Assembly (NCBI GenBank): GCA_002350615.1
Contig: DEFD01000031.1
Coordinates: forward strand, 121,954 to 128,591
DNA from: Bacteroidales bacterium UBA2861
GTDB lineage: Bacteria; Bacteroidota; Bacteroidia; Bacteroidales; UBA932
DNA: 6,638 nucleotides
Reading direction: 5' to 3'
Positions 1 to 6,290 of this stretch are shown in pieces (position 1 is the first letter of the stretch; each line of letters begins with the position of its first letter). The position numbers and the translations under genes are program-made. The notes under the pieces are model-generated. The model was given only the letters and a program-made list of their open reading frames with translations. It was not told the DNA's origin and searched no databases.

Positions 1-1134
1 GCCGCCTACGAGAACCAGCAGCGTATGATCGAGAAGACGGAGGATTTCATCAACAAGTTCCGCTACAAGCCCACGAAGTCCAACCAGGTCCAGTCCCGGA
101 TCAAGGCTCTGGAAAGGCTGGACCGGATCGAAATCGACGAAACGGACGATGCGAAACTGAACCTCCGGTTCCCGCCGGCACAGCGGTCTGGCGACGTCGT
201 GTTCAAGGGAACGGACCTGACGGTGGGATATCCGCAGAAAATCGTGTTCCGCGATGCGGAGATCGAAATCAAGCGCGGCGAGAAAGTCGCCTTGATCGGC
301 CGCAACGGAGAAGGGAAGACGACACTGATGCGGGTGATCATGGGCGAGTTGGATCCGATTTCCGGTGAAGCGAAGGTAGGGCACAATGTCCATATCGGGT
401 ACTATGCCCAGAATCAGGAAGATGTCCTCGATCCTTCGGATACGGTATGGTCCACGCTTGACAGAATTGCTACGGGCGATATACGGAGCAAACTTCGGGA
501 CCTGCTCGCCCAGTTCCTTTTCCGGGGTGAAGATATTGACAAGAGGGTTTCCGTATTGTCAGGAGGGGAGCGGGCAAGGCTCGGAATGGCCCGGCTGATG
601 CTTCAGAGCCATAACCTGCTTGCCCTCGACGAACCGACCAACCACATGGATATCAAATCAAAGGATATCCTGAAAGCGGCCCTTAAGTCCTACGACGGGG
701 CGCTTGTCATAGTCTCCCATGACAGGGACTTCCTGGACGGTCTGGTGGACAAGATCTATGAATTCCGTGAAGGTCGTGTCAAGGAGCATCTGGGTGGAGT
801 GCAGGATTTCCTGTACAGGCGCAAACTGGCTTCCCTCCAGGAACTTGAAAGGAAGAATGTCCCGGACACTGCCGCACGCCCGTCAGAAACGAATCAGAGC
901 GGCAAAGCCGACTACGAGCAGATGAAAGCCCGCAGCAAGGAGGAACGTCGCAGGCGCAGCCGTATCGAATGGCTCGAGAAAGAGATCTCGAAGCTTGAAG
1001 ACAGGCAGAAAGCTATAGAACTCGTTCTCCAGTCCCCGAAAGATACGGACGATATCATGGAACTCACCAGGGAGTATCTGGAGAACAAGCGAGGCCTCGA
1101 TTCCTTTATGGAAGAGTGGGGAAGCCTTATCTGA
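1..1134 (+). CDS. ABC-F family ATP-binding protein, 3' part (5' end outside window)
   Basis: The reading frame is already open at base 1 (AAYENQQR precedes the Met at 25), so the first ABC domain lies outside the window. Numbering from that Met: residues 1-50 are the inter-domain linker (FINKFRYKPTKSNQ, then a charged helix), which in ABC-F proteins reaches the ribosomal P-site tRNA. The second ABC domain follows, with Walker A GRNGEGKT at 92-99, signature LSGGE at 178-182, Walker B LLALDEP at 198-204 and the H-switch His232 (SHDRDFL). From about 296 to 369 there is a charged, probably coiled-coil C-terminal tail, as in Uup-like members. There are no membrane segments, so it is a soluble ribosome-associated ATPase, not a transporter. 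The visible linker looks like a housekeeping type rather than the long linker of resistance ABC-Fs, but the subfamily cannot be fixed from a partial protein. It converges on the acyltransferase gene with a 3-bp gap. Confidence 0.95.
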   Translation, partial: AAYENQQRMIEKTEDFINKFRYKPTKSNQVQSRIKALERLDRIEIDETDDAKLNLRFPPAQRSGDVVFKGTDLTVGYPQKIVFRDAEIEIKRGEKVALIGRNGEGKTTLMRVIMGELDPISGEAKVGHNVHIGYYAQNQEDVLDPSDTVWSTLDRIATGDIRSKLRDLLAQFLFRGEDIDKRVSVLSGGERARLGMARLMLQSHNLLALDEPTNHMDIKSKDILKAALKSYDGALVIVSHDRDFLDGLVDKIYEFREGRVKEHLGGVQDFLYRRKLASLQELERKNVPDTAARPSETNQSGKADYEQMKARSKEERRRRSRIEWLEKEISKLEDRQKAIELVLQSPKDTDDIMELTREYLENKRGLDSFMEEWGSLI

Positions 1135-1137
1135 GTA

Positions 1138-1986
1138 TTATTCGTCCTCCGGAATGGCCTTCCAGGGGTTCTCGCTTATGCCGGCCATCTTCTCCATGAT
1201 AGCGTGGGCTTCTTCCCGCATGCGGATTATATCGTGCTGCTTGCGCACGCTCTTGTCGGGGAAAACCGGCTCTCCTACATGGATGGTGGCACAGGGTATG
1301 TCGGCAGGTCCGAAGAGCTTATAAAGGCCCCTTCGAGGCCGCCAGCTGATGACGCAGGGAACTATGGGCCTGTCATATTTCCAAGCCATTGTAAAGGCGC
1401 CTTTCCGGAATGGACGCACGGGGGTGTAGAAATCCCAGCGGACCGCTTCGGGGAAAATCAGGAACCAGTCTCCGCGACGGGCGTATTCATCGAAAGCCTC
1501 GTCGAATTTTCTCATGCCAGCAGGGGTCTCCGGTACAGGAATGCCCCCGCAATTGATTATAAACCAACTGTCTTTGCCGTTGAAATGCTTGGCATACATC
1601 GGGATCCACATTTTCCGGAACCTCCTCACCGCTTGGAAAACGGCCACGGCATCGAACTGGAAAACATGGTTGCATATGGCAATCGCCCCCTTCTTGAAAT
1701 GCTTGCGGTATTTGCGGTAATTCTTTCTGTCAGCGACCTTTACGCCGTATTTGAAGCGGTTTATGAGGGCGACGGCAAACCACTGCACGAAGAAACCGAG
1801 GAAGCGGTTCCATTTATAATTGAAAGAATTGTCCAGATAGGGATAACTGTCATCGAAACGGAACCGTCCCTTGGACGAGTCCTCTACTTCAACCTCCACA
1901 AGCCTCTTGAAAGGATCGTCAGGGTATTTTTCAAGGCCGAAAGGCACATAGGTCCCAGGCTCACAGCGAAAAGTTCCTATACTCAT
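1138..1986 (-). CDS. PlsC-like 1-acylglycerol-3-phosphate acyltransferase family protein
   Basis: This 282-residue protein belongs to the PlsC/LPLAT superfamily, which moves acyl groups from acyl-ACP or acyl-CoA onto lysophospholipids or other lipid acceptors at the inner membrane. Visible motifs: the catalytic HX4D box NHVFQFD (His107, Asp112), a GGIP block at 147-150 (acceptor-binding region), FPEAVR at 178-183 where most members have FPEGTR, RPFRKGAF at 191-198 and PIVP at 207-210. Residues about 61-77 form a hydrophobic stretch that may contact the membrane. The open frame extends upstream to an ATG at 2097, but I chose the Met at 1986: it has an AAGGA sequence 7 nt upstream and gives only a 26-bp overlap with the HAD gene, whereas the longer start would lie deep inside that gene. 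It is the last gene of the GH3-HAD-acyltransferase operon. The exact substrate is unknown; the G-to-A and T-to-V changes in motif III suggest an acceptor other than plain lysophosphatidic acid, which is inference. Confidence 0.85.
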   Translation of the reverse strand: MSIGTFRCEPGTYVPFGLEKYPDDPFKRLVEVEVEDSSKGRFRFDDSYPYLDNSFNYKWNRFLGFFVQWFAVALINRFKYGVKVADRKNYRKYRKHFKKGAIAICNHVFQFDAVAVFQAVRRFRKMWIPMYAKHFNGKDSWFIINCGGIPVPETPAGMRKFDEAFDEYARRGDWFLIFPEAVRWDFYTPVRPFRKGAFTMAWKYDRPIVPCVISWRPRRGLYKLFGPADIPCATIHVGEPVFPDKSVRKQHDIIRMREEAHAIMEKMAGISENPWKAIPEDE

Positions 1987-2608
1987 ACAATTTTCCTTTT
2001 TTACCCAAGATATAACAGGGGATACCAGCGTAAAATGCACCCCTGCCGTCAGTATCTTCCCTGTCTCCCACAGCCAGGCAGTCTTCGGGCTGCACATTCA
2101 TCCTTGCCGCCACGCCGAGAAAAGTCTCTACAGCAGGCTTGAGGGCCCCTATCGACGGACAGGAATAGATTCCGTCTGCAAGCGCCAGGTCAAAACCCAG
2201 GGCTTCGAGTTTCTCTTTCACGCATCCGTAATCGGAAAGGACGGCTATGCGGATGCCTTTGTCCCGCAGTCTGCCTATCATTTCCTGCCAGCCTTTGCGG
2301 ATTCTGTAATGCTTCTTCAGAATCCTTACCATTGCCGGCATATAGGAGGTTTCATACCACTGCTGCGCTACTTCAGCAGAACAGTTGCAAAGAGCTGATA
2401 ATCTGCCGAAAAAAGCCTCGTAAAAAGCATCTTCGGAACCGAAGAACCTGCCTGCCAGCTCCCTGCGGACCTTCCGTTCGGAACGGAGCAGGGAAAGGTG
2501 TCCGAGCTGCGATAAAACAAGCCTGAACGGCAGGCCCTTCTTATCGTAGAGCGTGCCGTCCAGGTCGAAGATTACAAGTTTTGTCCTTTTGGGAAGGAGT
2601 ATATTCAT
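1961..2608 (-). CDS. HAD-superfamily hydrolase (phosphatase-like, subfamily I)
   Basis: A 215-residue protein with all four HAD motifs in order. Motif I is FDLDGTLYD with nucleophile Asp15, acid/base Asp17 and Thr19. Motif II is VLSDYG with Ser125. Motif III is the Lys of ALKP at 157. Motif IV is VGDREDTD, with acidic residues at 182, 185 and 187 for Mg2+ binding. Residues about 23-100 form a helical cap inserted after motif I, the type I cap of phosphoglycolate-phosphatase-like and haloacid-dehalogenase-like enzymes. It is cytoplasmic, with no signal peptide. The start ATG at 2608 overlaps the GH3 stop codon as ATGA, so translation is probably coupled; its own end overlaps the acyltransferase start by 26 bp. 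A phosphomonoesterase on a small metabolite or a lipid-related intermediate is the likely role; family members are too diverse to name the substrate. Confidence 0.88.
   Translation of the reverse strand: MNILLPKRTKLVIFDLDGTLYDKKGLPFRLVLSQLGHLSLLRSERKVRRELAGRFFGSEDAFYEAFFGRLSALCNCSAEVAQQWYETSYMPAMVRILKKHYRIRKGWQEMIGRLRDKGIRIAVLSDYGCVKEKLEALGFDLALADGIYSCPSIGALKPAVETFLGVAARMNVQPEDCLAVGDREDTDGRGAFYAGIPCYILGKKGKLYEYRNFSL
1994..1998 (-). promoter_or_regulatory. Shine-Dalgarno-like site for the acyltransferase start
   Basis: On the minus strand AAGGA sits 7 nt before the ATG at 1986, inside the 3' end of the HAD gene. Bacteroidetes genes often lack such a site, and the other starts here do. Its presence supports the internal start over the upstream ATG at 2097. 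Confidence 0.5.
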
Positions 2609-4293
2609 TTCACAAGCTTCTTGAACTTGGCATGACGTTTTTCATCCTGCATGAGCAGCTGAAGTTTGAACTGCCCGTCCCTGGCGCCTTCTGCTATGCA
2701 GGCCGCCTTGAACTGTTCGAAGGATTCCTTTACCAGTCTGAATGCCTTGGGATCCTTGAGCCTGAGGGAATCTCTCTTGGCCTTGTATTCGATATTGGTT
2801 TGCTTCAGGACCTCATCCACCTTGCGGTTGAAATCTTCGCACTGCTCCTGGCTGACTTCCTGATCCTCGAATTCATAATAATAACGGTAGCAGGAGTTCT
2901 CCAGATCGGCGAAGCCAATGAAGAAACGGACTTTGAGGCCGGTGTCTTCGGCCACTTTCTGAACTGCCGATATGAACTGGCGCTCATGCAGCTTCTCACC
3001 GGTGATGGTCACTATCCCGTTCACTTTCTGAATCATGTGCACGGTAGGCGTATTCATGAATTTGGGACCGATTTCGAGAAGGTCGTTCATGTTGTAGCGA
3101 TAGAGACCTGCAAACGTGGTGACGAAGGGGCAGTAACGCTTTCCTTCCTGAAGTTCATGCAGCTGATAGTACTTCGGATTCGGGTTTTCCATATCTTCCT
3201 CCGCTACGAATTCGTAGTAATGGAAGTGGGGGAAAAGGACCGTGTTGAGAGTGTCGTCCAATACGAGGCCGAAGCGGCATTCGGATGCGAAATAGCCGAA
3301 TTCCTGGTAGAGCATGCTCTCAGGGAAGGAATTCTTGAATTTGTCGAGATAAATCTTCGTGTTGCCGCATTTCCAGGTTGTGAGCAGCTGGATGTTGGGC
3401 CAGTAGTGCTTGGGCAGCACGTGTCCGTATTTTGCCTTAAGCGCCCTCAGTTCCGCAGCCCTCTTGGGGTTGGGTTTCAGGCAGGCCTCGAGTTCCTTGC
3501 GGATCTCTGGTGCAATCTGGACTTTCTGGGAAAGGGTTCCTTTCTCGATATCTTCCACGTATTCGTCGAAAAAGACGTTTACATTGTTCTGAAGCTCCAC
3601 GATCGTGGAAGGATTGGCGGTAACTATGAGCGTAACGTCCTGTTCGATACCCATGCGCATGAGCACGTAGTACCTTGCATTGTAATCGGCGATGCTGTAA
3701 ACGCACTGCGGATTGGAGTAAAGGGCCTTTACGAAGCCGGGGCAGTCCCTCTGGGTAACTCCGGAAACGCTGCCGAAAACGGTTCCGTCGGGTGCGTATC
3801 CCTCAATGACCTTTCCGACTATGCTGAGAATCTTTCCGCTGAAGACCTTGTGGCGGTTCTTGATGAAATTGAAGAGCCATACCTTGGTCATCTTACCATA
3901 AATATTGCTGAGATATTCCTTGGTGATGGGAATCCACTTGGGTTCGGAGGTGGTTCCGGAAGTGGTGGCGTAAAGGACAGGTTTTCCCGGGAAAAGGATG
4001 TCCGATTCTCCATGCTTATGACGTTCTACGTAAGGGCGGAGGGCCTCATAATCGTTTACCGGGACCTTTTCATTGTAGCGTCTGTACAATTCAGTGTCGT
4101 CCTCAGCCTCGAGTATATATGAGAAGTCATGCTCTTTGCCATAAACGCTGTCTTTCGCATATTTAAGTATGCTGCGCAGGGTTTTTTCACTGGATTTCCT
4201 TGGATTCTTGTCGGCTTTTTTCAAAGCGAGATACTGAATCCCACCGGCCATTCCGAGAAGGGAATTGGCGACGATCATTCTTTTAAGTTCCAT
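2605..4293 (-). CDS. GH3-family acyl-adenylating amide synthetase
   Basis: A full-length 562-residue member of the GH3 family (named after plant auxin-responsive GH3), part of the ANL adenylating superfamily. Plant members activate a carboxylic acid with ATP and join it to an amino acid; bacterial members are mostly uncharacterised. Visible signatures: the ATP-binding loop TTSGTTSEPKW at 110-120, the YFASE segment at 334-338 (aligned with the adenine-site motif YxxSE), LYRYNMNDL at 397-405 in place of the usual YRxGD motif, and a hinge and C-terminal domain starting near KVNG and TGEKL at 423-435. The C-terminal 130 residues are charged and helical. The N-terminus (MIVANSLLGMAGG) is mildly hydrophobic but is not a convincing signal peptide. 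It is the first gene of an operon with HAD and acyltransferase genes, preceded by a TAnnTTTG promoter element. The substrates (acyl acid and amine) cannot be read from the sequence; lipid or N-acyl amino acid chemistry is suggested by the neighbours. Confidence 0.9.
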   Translation of the reverse strand: MELKRMIVANSLLGMAGGIQYLALKKADKNPRKSSEKTLRSILKYAKDSVYGKEHDFSYILEAEDDTELYRRYNEKVPVNDYEALRPYVERHKHGESDILFPGKPVLYATTSGTTSEPKWIPITKEYLSNIYGKMTKVWLFNFIKNRHKVFSGKILSIVGKVIEGYAPDGTVFGSVSGVTQRDCPGFVKALYSNPQCVYSIADYNARYYVLMRMGIEQDVTLIVTANPSTIVELQNNVNVFFDEYVEDIEKGTLSQKVQIAPEIRKELEACLKPNPKRAAELRALKAKYGHVLPKHYWPNIQLLTTWKCGNTKIYLDKFKNSFPESMLYQEFGYFASECRFGLVLDDTLNTVLFPHFHYYEFVAEEDMENPNPKYYQLHELQEGKRYCPFVTTFAGLYRYNMNDLLEIGPKFMNTPTVHMIQKVNGIVTITGEKLHERQFISAVQKVAEDTGLKVRFFIGFADLENSCYRYYYEFEDQEVSQEQCEDFNRKVDEVLKQTNIEYKAKRDSLRLKDPKAFRLVKESFEQFKAACIAEGARDGQFKLQLLMQDEKRHAKFKKLVK

Positions 4294-4319
4294 AAATCGG
4301 TTTAGATTTTAACAACGTC

Positions 4320-4327
4320 CAAATATA
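4320..4327 (-). promoter_or_regulatory. Bacteroidetes -7 promoter element for the GH3 operon
   Basis: The minus strand reads TATATTTG, an exact match to the Bacteroidetes consensus TAnnTTTG, with 26 nt between it and the GH3 start codon at 4293. No good TTTG/TTG -33 element is seen 19-21 nt upstream. It lies in the 67-bp gap after cinA, so the GH3 operon probably has its own promoter rather than depending on cinA read-through. No convincing terminator hairpin is visible in that gap. Confidence 0.5.
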
Positions 4328-4360
4328 GAAAAAATATTTCTTTTGGATGCACTTTTGTAT

Positions 4361-5626
4361 CTAAAAGGCGCCAATAATGTATCGTCTCAATGTATCCAAG
4401 GCGCTGGCTGCGAACCTTTCTATATTGCGCTGACGGTCATTGTGATAGCAAAAACGGCGTGTCAGGGTGCCGTTCGGACCGCTTATGCCCACCCAGACCG
4501 TTCCCGCCGGTTCGAACTCGTCGCCGTAGGCATCGGCCCAGCCGGTAGTGGCTACGGAATAGCTGCTTCCGGTAAGTTTCCGGACACCTTCCGCCATCGC
4601 GGCTGCTACTTCGCTGCTGACAATACCTTTTTCCCTGATGGTTTCCGGACTGACTCCCAGCACGGATGTTTTTACGGAAGGGGAGTAGGACACCACGGAG
4701 CCGAGATAATAGCCGGAAGATCCGCTGACCGATGTTATCAGATGCGCGATTTCCCCGCCTGTGCATGATTCGGCAGTGCTGAGGCTGGTCCCTGAAGCCT
4801 TGAGAAGCCGGCCTACGGTGGCCTGAAGGCTGTCGTCCATGTCGGAGTACAGATTTGCTCCAAGATAGGGACGCAGTTTTTCAATCTCGGCATCGATGCG
4901 GGCGGAATCCTTCTGCCTGTCGCCTCCGTAAACCGACAGTCTCAAGCGTACTCCCGTGAGCGTATTTGGAAGGTAGGCCAGATGCATGTCCGAAGGCAGG
5001 CTGTCCTCCCAGGGGGCGATCAACGCGCTCAGCGCCGATTCAGCAAGTCCGTATGTCATGACGGTCCTGTGGATGATGCCGGCAATAGGGAAGTGGCTGC
5101 AGATATCATCGACAACGTCAGGCAGAGCGGCTTCAGCTTCATATGGAACGCCGGGCAGTGCATAAAGGACGGCATTGTGGCCGAAGCGTTCTTCGGGGAA
5201 ACGGAAAACCATGATGGGTGCGGTTCCCCTGCGGTTCAGTATGACCTCGCAGCCGTCCGGAACCAGCGCCTGCCTGAGATTCGCTTCCAGAACGTCAAGG
5301 CCCCTGGCATGGAGGAACTCGCGGACGATCTTTTCCTGTTCGGCGTTTTTTACATAGTTCTTGCTGCCTGAAAGCTCGGCCAGGGCATCTTTTGTAATAT
5401 CGTCTTTGGTAGGGCCTAGACCTCCTGTAGATATGACGATGTCATGCGTACGGAGTTCTGCAGAAAGAGAATCTATTATCTGCTGCCGGTCATCCGGAAT
5501 GGAAATCATCCGGTCTGTCCTGATTCCCTTTTCACCGAGTGCCCGGGAAATTCGGGAAGAATTAGTGTCCACAATCTGGCCGATGAGGATTTCATCACCG
5601 ATTGTGCAAATCGAAGCCTGTGTCAT
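4361..5626 (-). CDS. cinA: CinA-family protein: nicotinamide-nucleotide amidohydrolase with N-terminal COG1058/MoCF domain
   Basis: A 421-residue two-domain CinA, the usual length. The N-terminal MoaB/MogA-like domain (about 1-170) carries IGDEIL at 9-14, ISTGGLGPTKDD at 65-76 and ALPGVPYE at 156-163; in studied CinAs this domain hydrolyses ADP-ribose-type pyrophosphates. The C-terminal domain (about 268-419) is PncC-like and deamidates NMN to nicotinate mononucleotide in NAD salvage, recycling the NMN released by NAD-dependent DNA ligase. Its expected catalytic residues are visible: Ser287 in TAESCTGG, Tyr314 and Lys319 in VVSYSPSVK. The usual SGIAGPGGG loop is replaced by TTGWADAYGDE at 360-370, an unusual variation. 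Cytoplasmic. The ATG at 5626 starts exactly where the family N-terminus is expected. The XRE gene ends 19 bp upstream on the same strand, so the two may be cotranscribed, though a TAnnTTTG motif also precedes cinA. The historical name 'competence-damage inducible' does not show a role in transformation here. Confidence 0.95.
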   Translation of the reverse strand: MTQASICTIGDEILIGQIVDTNSSRISRALGEKGIRTDRMISIPDDRQQIIDSLSAELRTHDIVISTGGLGPTKDDITKDALAELSGSKNYVKNAEQEKIVREFLHARGLDVLEANLRQALVPDGCEVILNRRGTAPIMVFRFPEERFGHNAVLYALPGVPYEAEAALPDVVDDICSHFPIAGIIHRTVMTYGLAESALSALIAPWEDSLPSDMHLAYLPNTLTGVRLRLSVYGGDRQKDSARIDAEIEKLRPYLGANLYSDMDDSLQATVGRLLKASGTSLSTAESCTGGEIAHLITSVSGSSGYYLGSVVSYSPSVKTSVLGVSPETIREKGIVSSEVAAAMAEGVRKLTGSSYSVATTGWADAYGDEFEPAGTVWVGISGPNGTLTRRFCYHNDRQRNIERFAASALDTLRRYIIGAF

Positions 5627-5633
5627 ATACAGG

Positions 5634-5641
5634 CAAATTTA
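5634..5641 (-). promoter_or_regulatory. Possible internal -7 promoter element before cinA
   Basis: TAAATTTG on the minus strand matches TAnnTTTG and ends 7 nt before the cinA start codon, in the 19-bp gap after the XRE gene. The -33 position has GTTC, a poor match to TTTG. If used, the cinA mRNA would have almost no leader. It may be a chance match in a short AT-rich spacer. Confidence 0.3.
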
Positions 5642-5645
5642 CTCA

Positions 5646-6074
5646 TTATTTTACTTCGATGAACGAATTATCGTCGTAGAATATGAGTATTTTAGATATA
5701 TTCTTTTGTTTTTCAACCTTTTTCGGTTTATTATCTAAAGAATTACTTTCGATTGCGACATGCTGCTCGGGAAGCGCCTGCGGGGAAGAGGGCGCTGGGG
5801 CCAACGGCAGTTCAGGAACCTTTTCCAAAGCACTGAAATCTGGCGCAGAATGCACTGTAGTGGCCTCTTTGTACATTTTTCCTTTGCCTGTTATCAGCCA
5901 TTCTGAATTCAGGGCGGGGTAGTGGAGGAGCATGCTCTCTATGAATTCGAAGCCGGGACGGTTCCTTCCGGCGAGGATATGGGACACGCTGGCCCGTGCG
6001 ACGCCTATTTCGTCGGCGAACTGCGACTGACTGATGTTTTCAGCGGCCAAAAACTGTTTTAACCTGTTGTGCAT
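5646..6074 (-). CDS. XRE-family helix-turn-helix transcriptional regulator
   Basis: A 142-residue protein with an N-terminal lambda-repressor-like HTH (about 3-65). Residues 15-40 (SQSQFADEIGVARASVSHIL, then AGRNRP) are the helix-turn-helix, followed by the EWLITGKGKMYK block typical of a common Bacteroidales XRE family. Residues about 70-120 form a Pro/Ala/Ser-rich, probably disordered linker. The last 20 residues (ISKILIFYDDNSFIEVK) form a short beta-like module that may serve oligomerisation or ligand response. The frame extends to an ATG at 6125, but I chose 6074: family members start at MNNRLKQFL-like sequence, and a TAnnTTTG element at 6094-6101 lies between the two ATGs, so the longer product would start upstream of its own promoter. 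It precedes cinA by 19 bp and diverges from queA. The palindromes in the divergent region are candidate binding sites. The target genes are not known. Confidence 0.85.
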   Translation of the reverse strand: MHNRLKQFLAAENISQSQFADEIGVARASVSHILAGRNRPGFEFIESMLLHYPALNSEWLITGKGKMYKEATTVHSAPDFSALEKVPELPLAPAPSSPQALPEQHVAIESNSLDNKPKKVEKQKNISKILIFYDDNSFIEVK

Positions 6075-6090
6075 ATTTTGAACTGTTACT

Positions 6091-6102
6091 TTACAAATGT
6101 AA
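6091..6102. repeat. Short inverted repeat TTACA-AA-TGTAA over the XRE promoter
   Basis: Five-base arms with a 2-nt centre. It overlaps the predicted -7 element of the XRE gene, a position suited to autoregulation. TGTAA/TTACA half-sites recur near queA at 6409-6413 and 6425-6436. Short enough to arise by chance. Confidence 0.35.
6094..6101 (-). promoter_or_regulatory. -7 promoter element for the XRE-cinA unit
   Basis: The minus strand reads TACATTTG, an exact TAnnTTTG match, with 19 nt to the XRE start at 6074. The -33 region is weak (CTG about 18 nt upstream). A second TACATTTG on the same strand lies far upstream at 6405-6412 and could be an alternative start. Confidence 0.45.
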
Positions 6103-6186
6103 GAATTATTTTTGACATACAGCATATGTGTTGGACTTGGATCCTTTTGTAAAGCTTCGAAAAACGGCTTGAAATAAGGTGAATTT

Positions 6187-6204
6187 AATATTTAGCTAAA
6201 TATT
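6187..6204. repeat. Perfect 18-bp palindrome
   Basis: AATATTTAGCTAAATATT reads identically on both strands, centred between 6195 and 6196. It shares the 7-mer AAATATT with the inverted repeat at 6225-6245, so that 7-mer occurs four times (both orientations) within 59 bp. It has the size and symmetry of an operator for a dimeric HTH protein; the XRE regulator next door is the obvious candidate, which is inference. Confidence 0.75.
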
Positions 6205-6224
6205 GTTAAAGTGCTGATTATAAA

Positions 6225-6245
6225 GCAAATATTTATAATATTTGC
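6225..6245. repeat. 21-bp inverted repeat with 9-bp arms and 3-nt centre
   Basis: GCAAATATT at 6225-6233 pairs with AATATTTGC at 6237-6245 around TAT. Its centre is 39.5 bp from that of the palindrome at 6187-6204, close to four helical turns. Transcribed leftward it would be followed by TTTATAAT, so a weak terminator is an alternative reading; transcribed rightward no T-tract follows. Confidence 0.75.
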
Positions 6246-6290
6246 AGTGTCTTTCGCCGCGTCTCCAGAAATCGAAGGAAGTATTCTTGA

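Noticed and set aside
1..1134. Antibiotic-resistance ABC-F
   Set aside because: The visible linker does not look extended and resembles housekeeping members. The first domain is missing, so resistance cannot be claimed.
1987..2097. Upstream extension of the acyltransferase by 37 residues (ATG at 2097)
   Set aside because: It would overlap the HAD gene by 137 bp, encodes sequence unlike the family, and the ATG at 1986 has a Shine-Dalgarno-like site.
1204..2142. A 312-codon open frame on the plus strand across the acyltransferase and HAD genes
   Set aside because: It lies opposite two well-supported genes that carry intact catalytic motifs. Its product shows no family signature.
2581..4122. 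A 513-codon open frame on the plus strand antisense to the GH3 gene
   Set aside because: It is a mirror of the GH3 frame produced by its codon bias. It has no recognisable domain, and the minus-strand protein is a clear full-length family member.
4294..4360. A terminator between cinA and the GH3 gene
   Set aside because: The T-rich stretches in the gap are not preceded by a stable hairpin; GGCGCC near the cinA end is a 6-bp palindrome without a loop.
6075..6125. 17-residue N-terminal extension of the XRE regulator (ATG at 6125)
   Set aside because: The predicted -7 promoter element lies inside the extension and the family N-terminus matches the Met at 6074.
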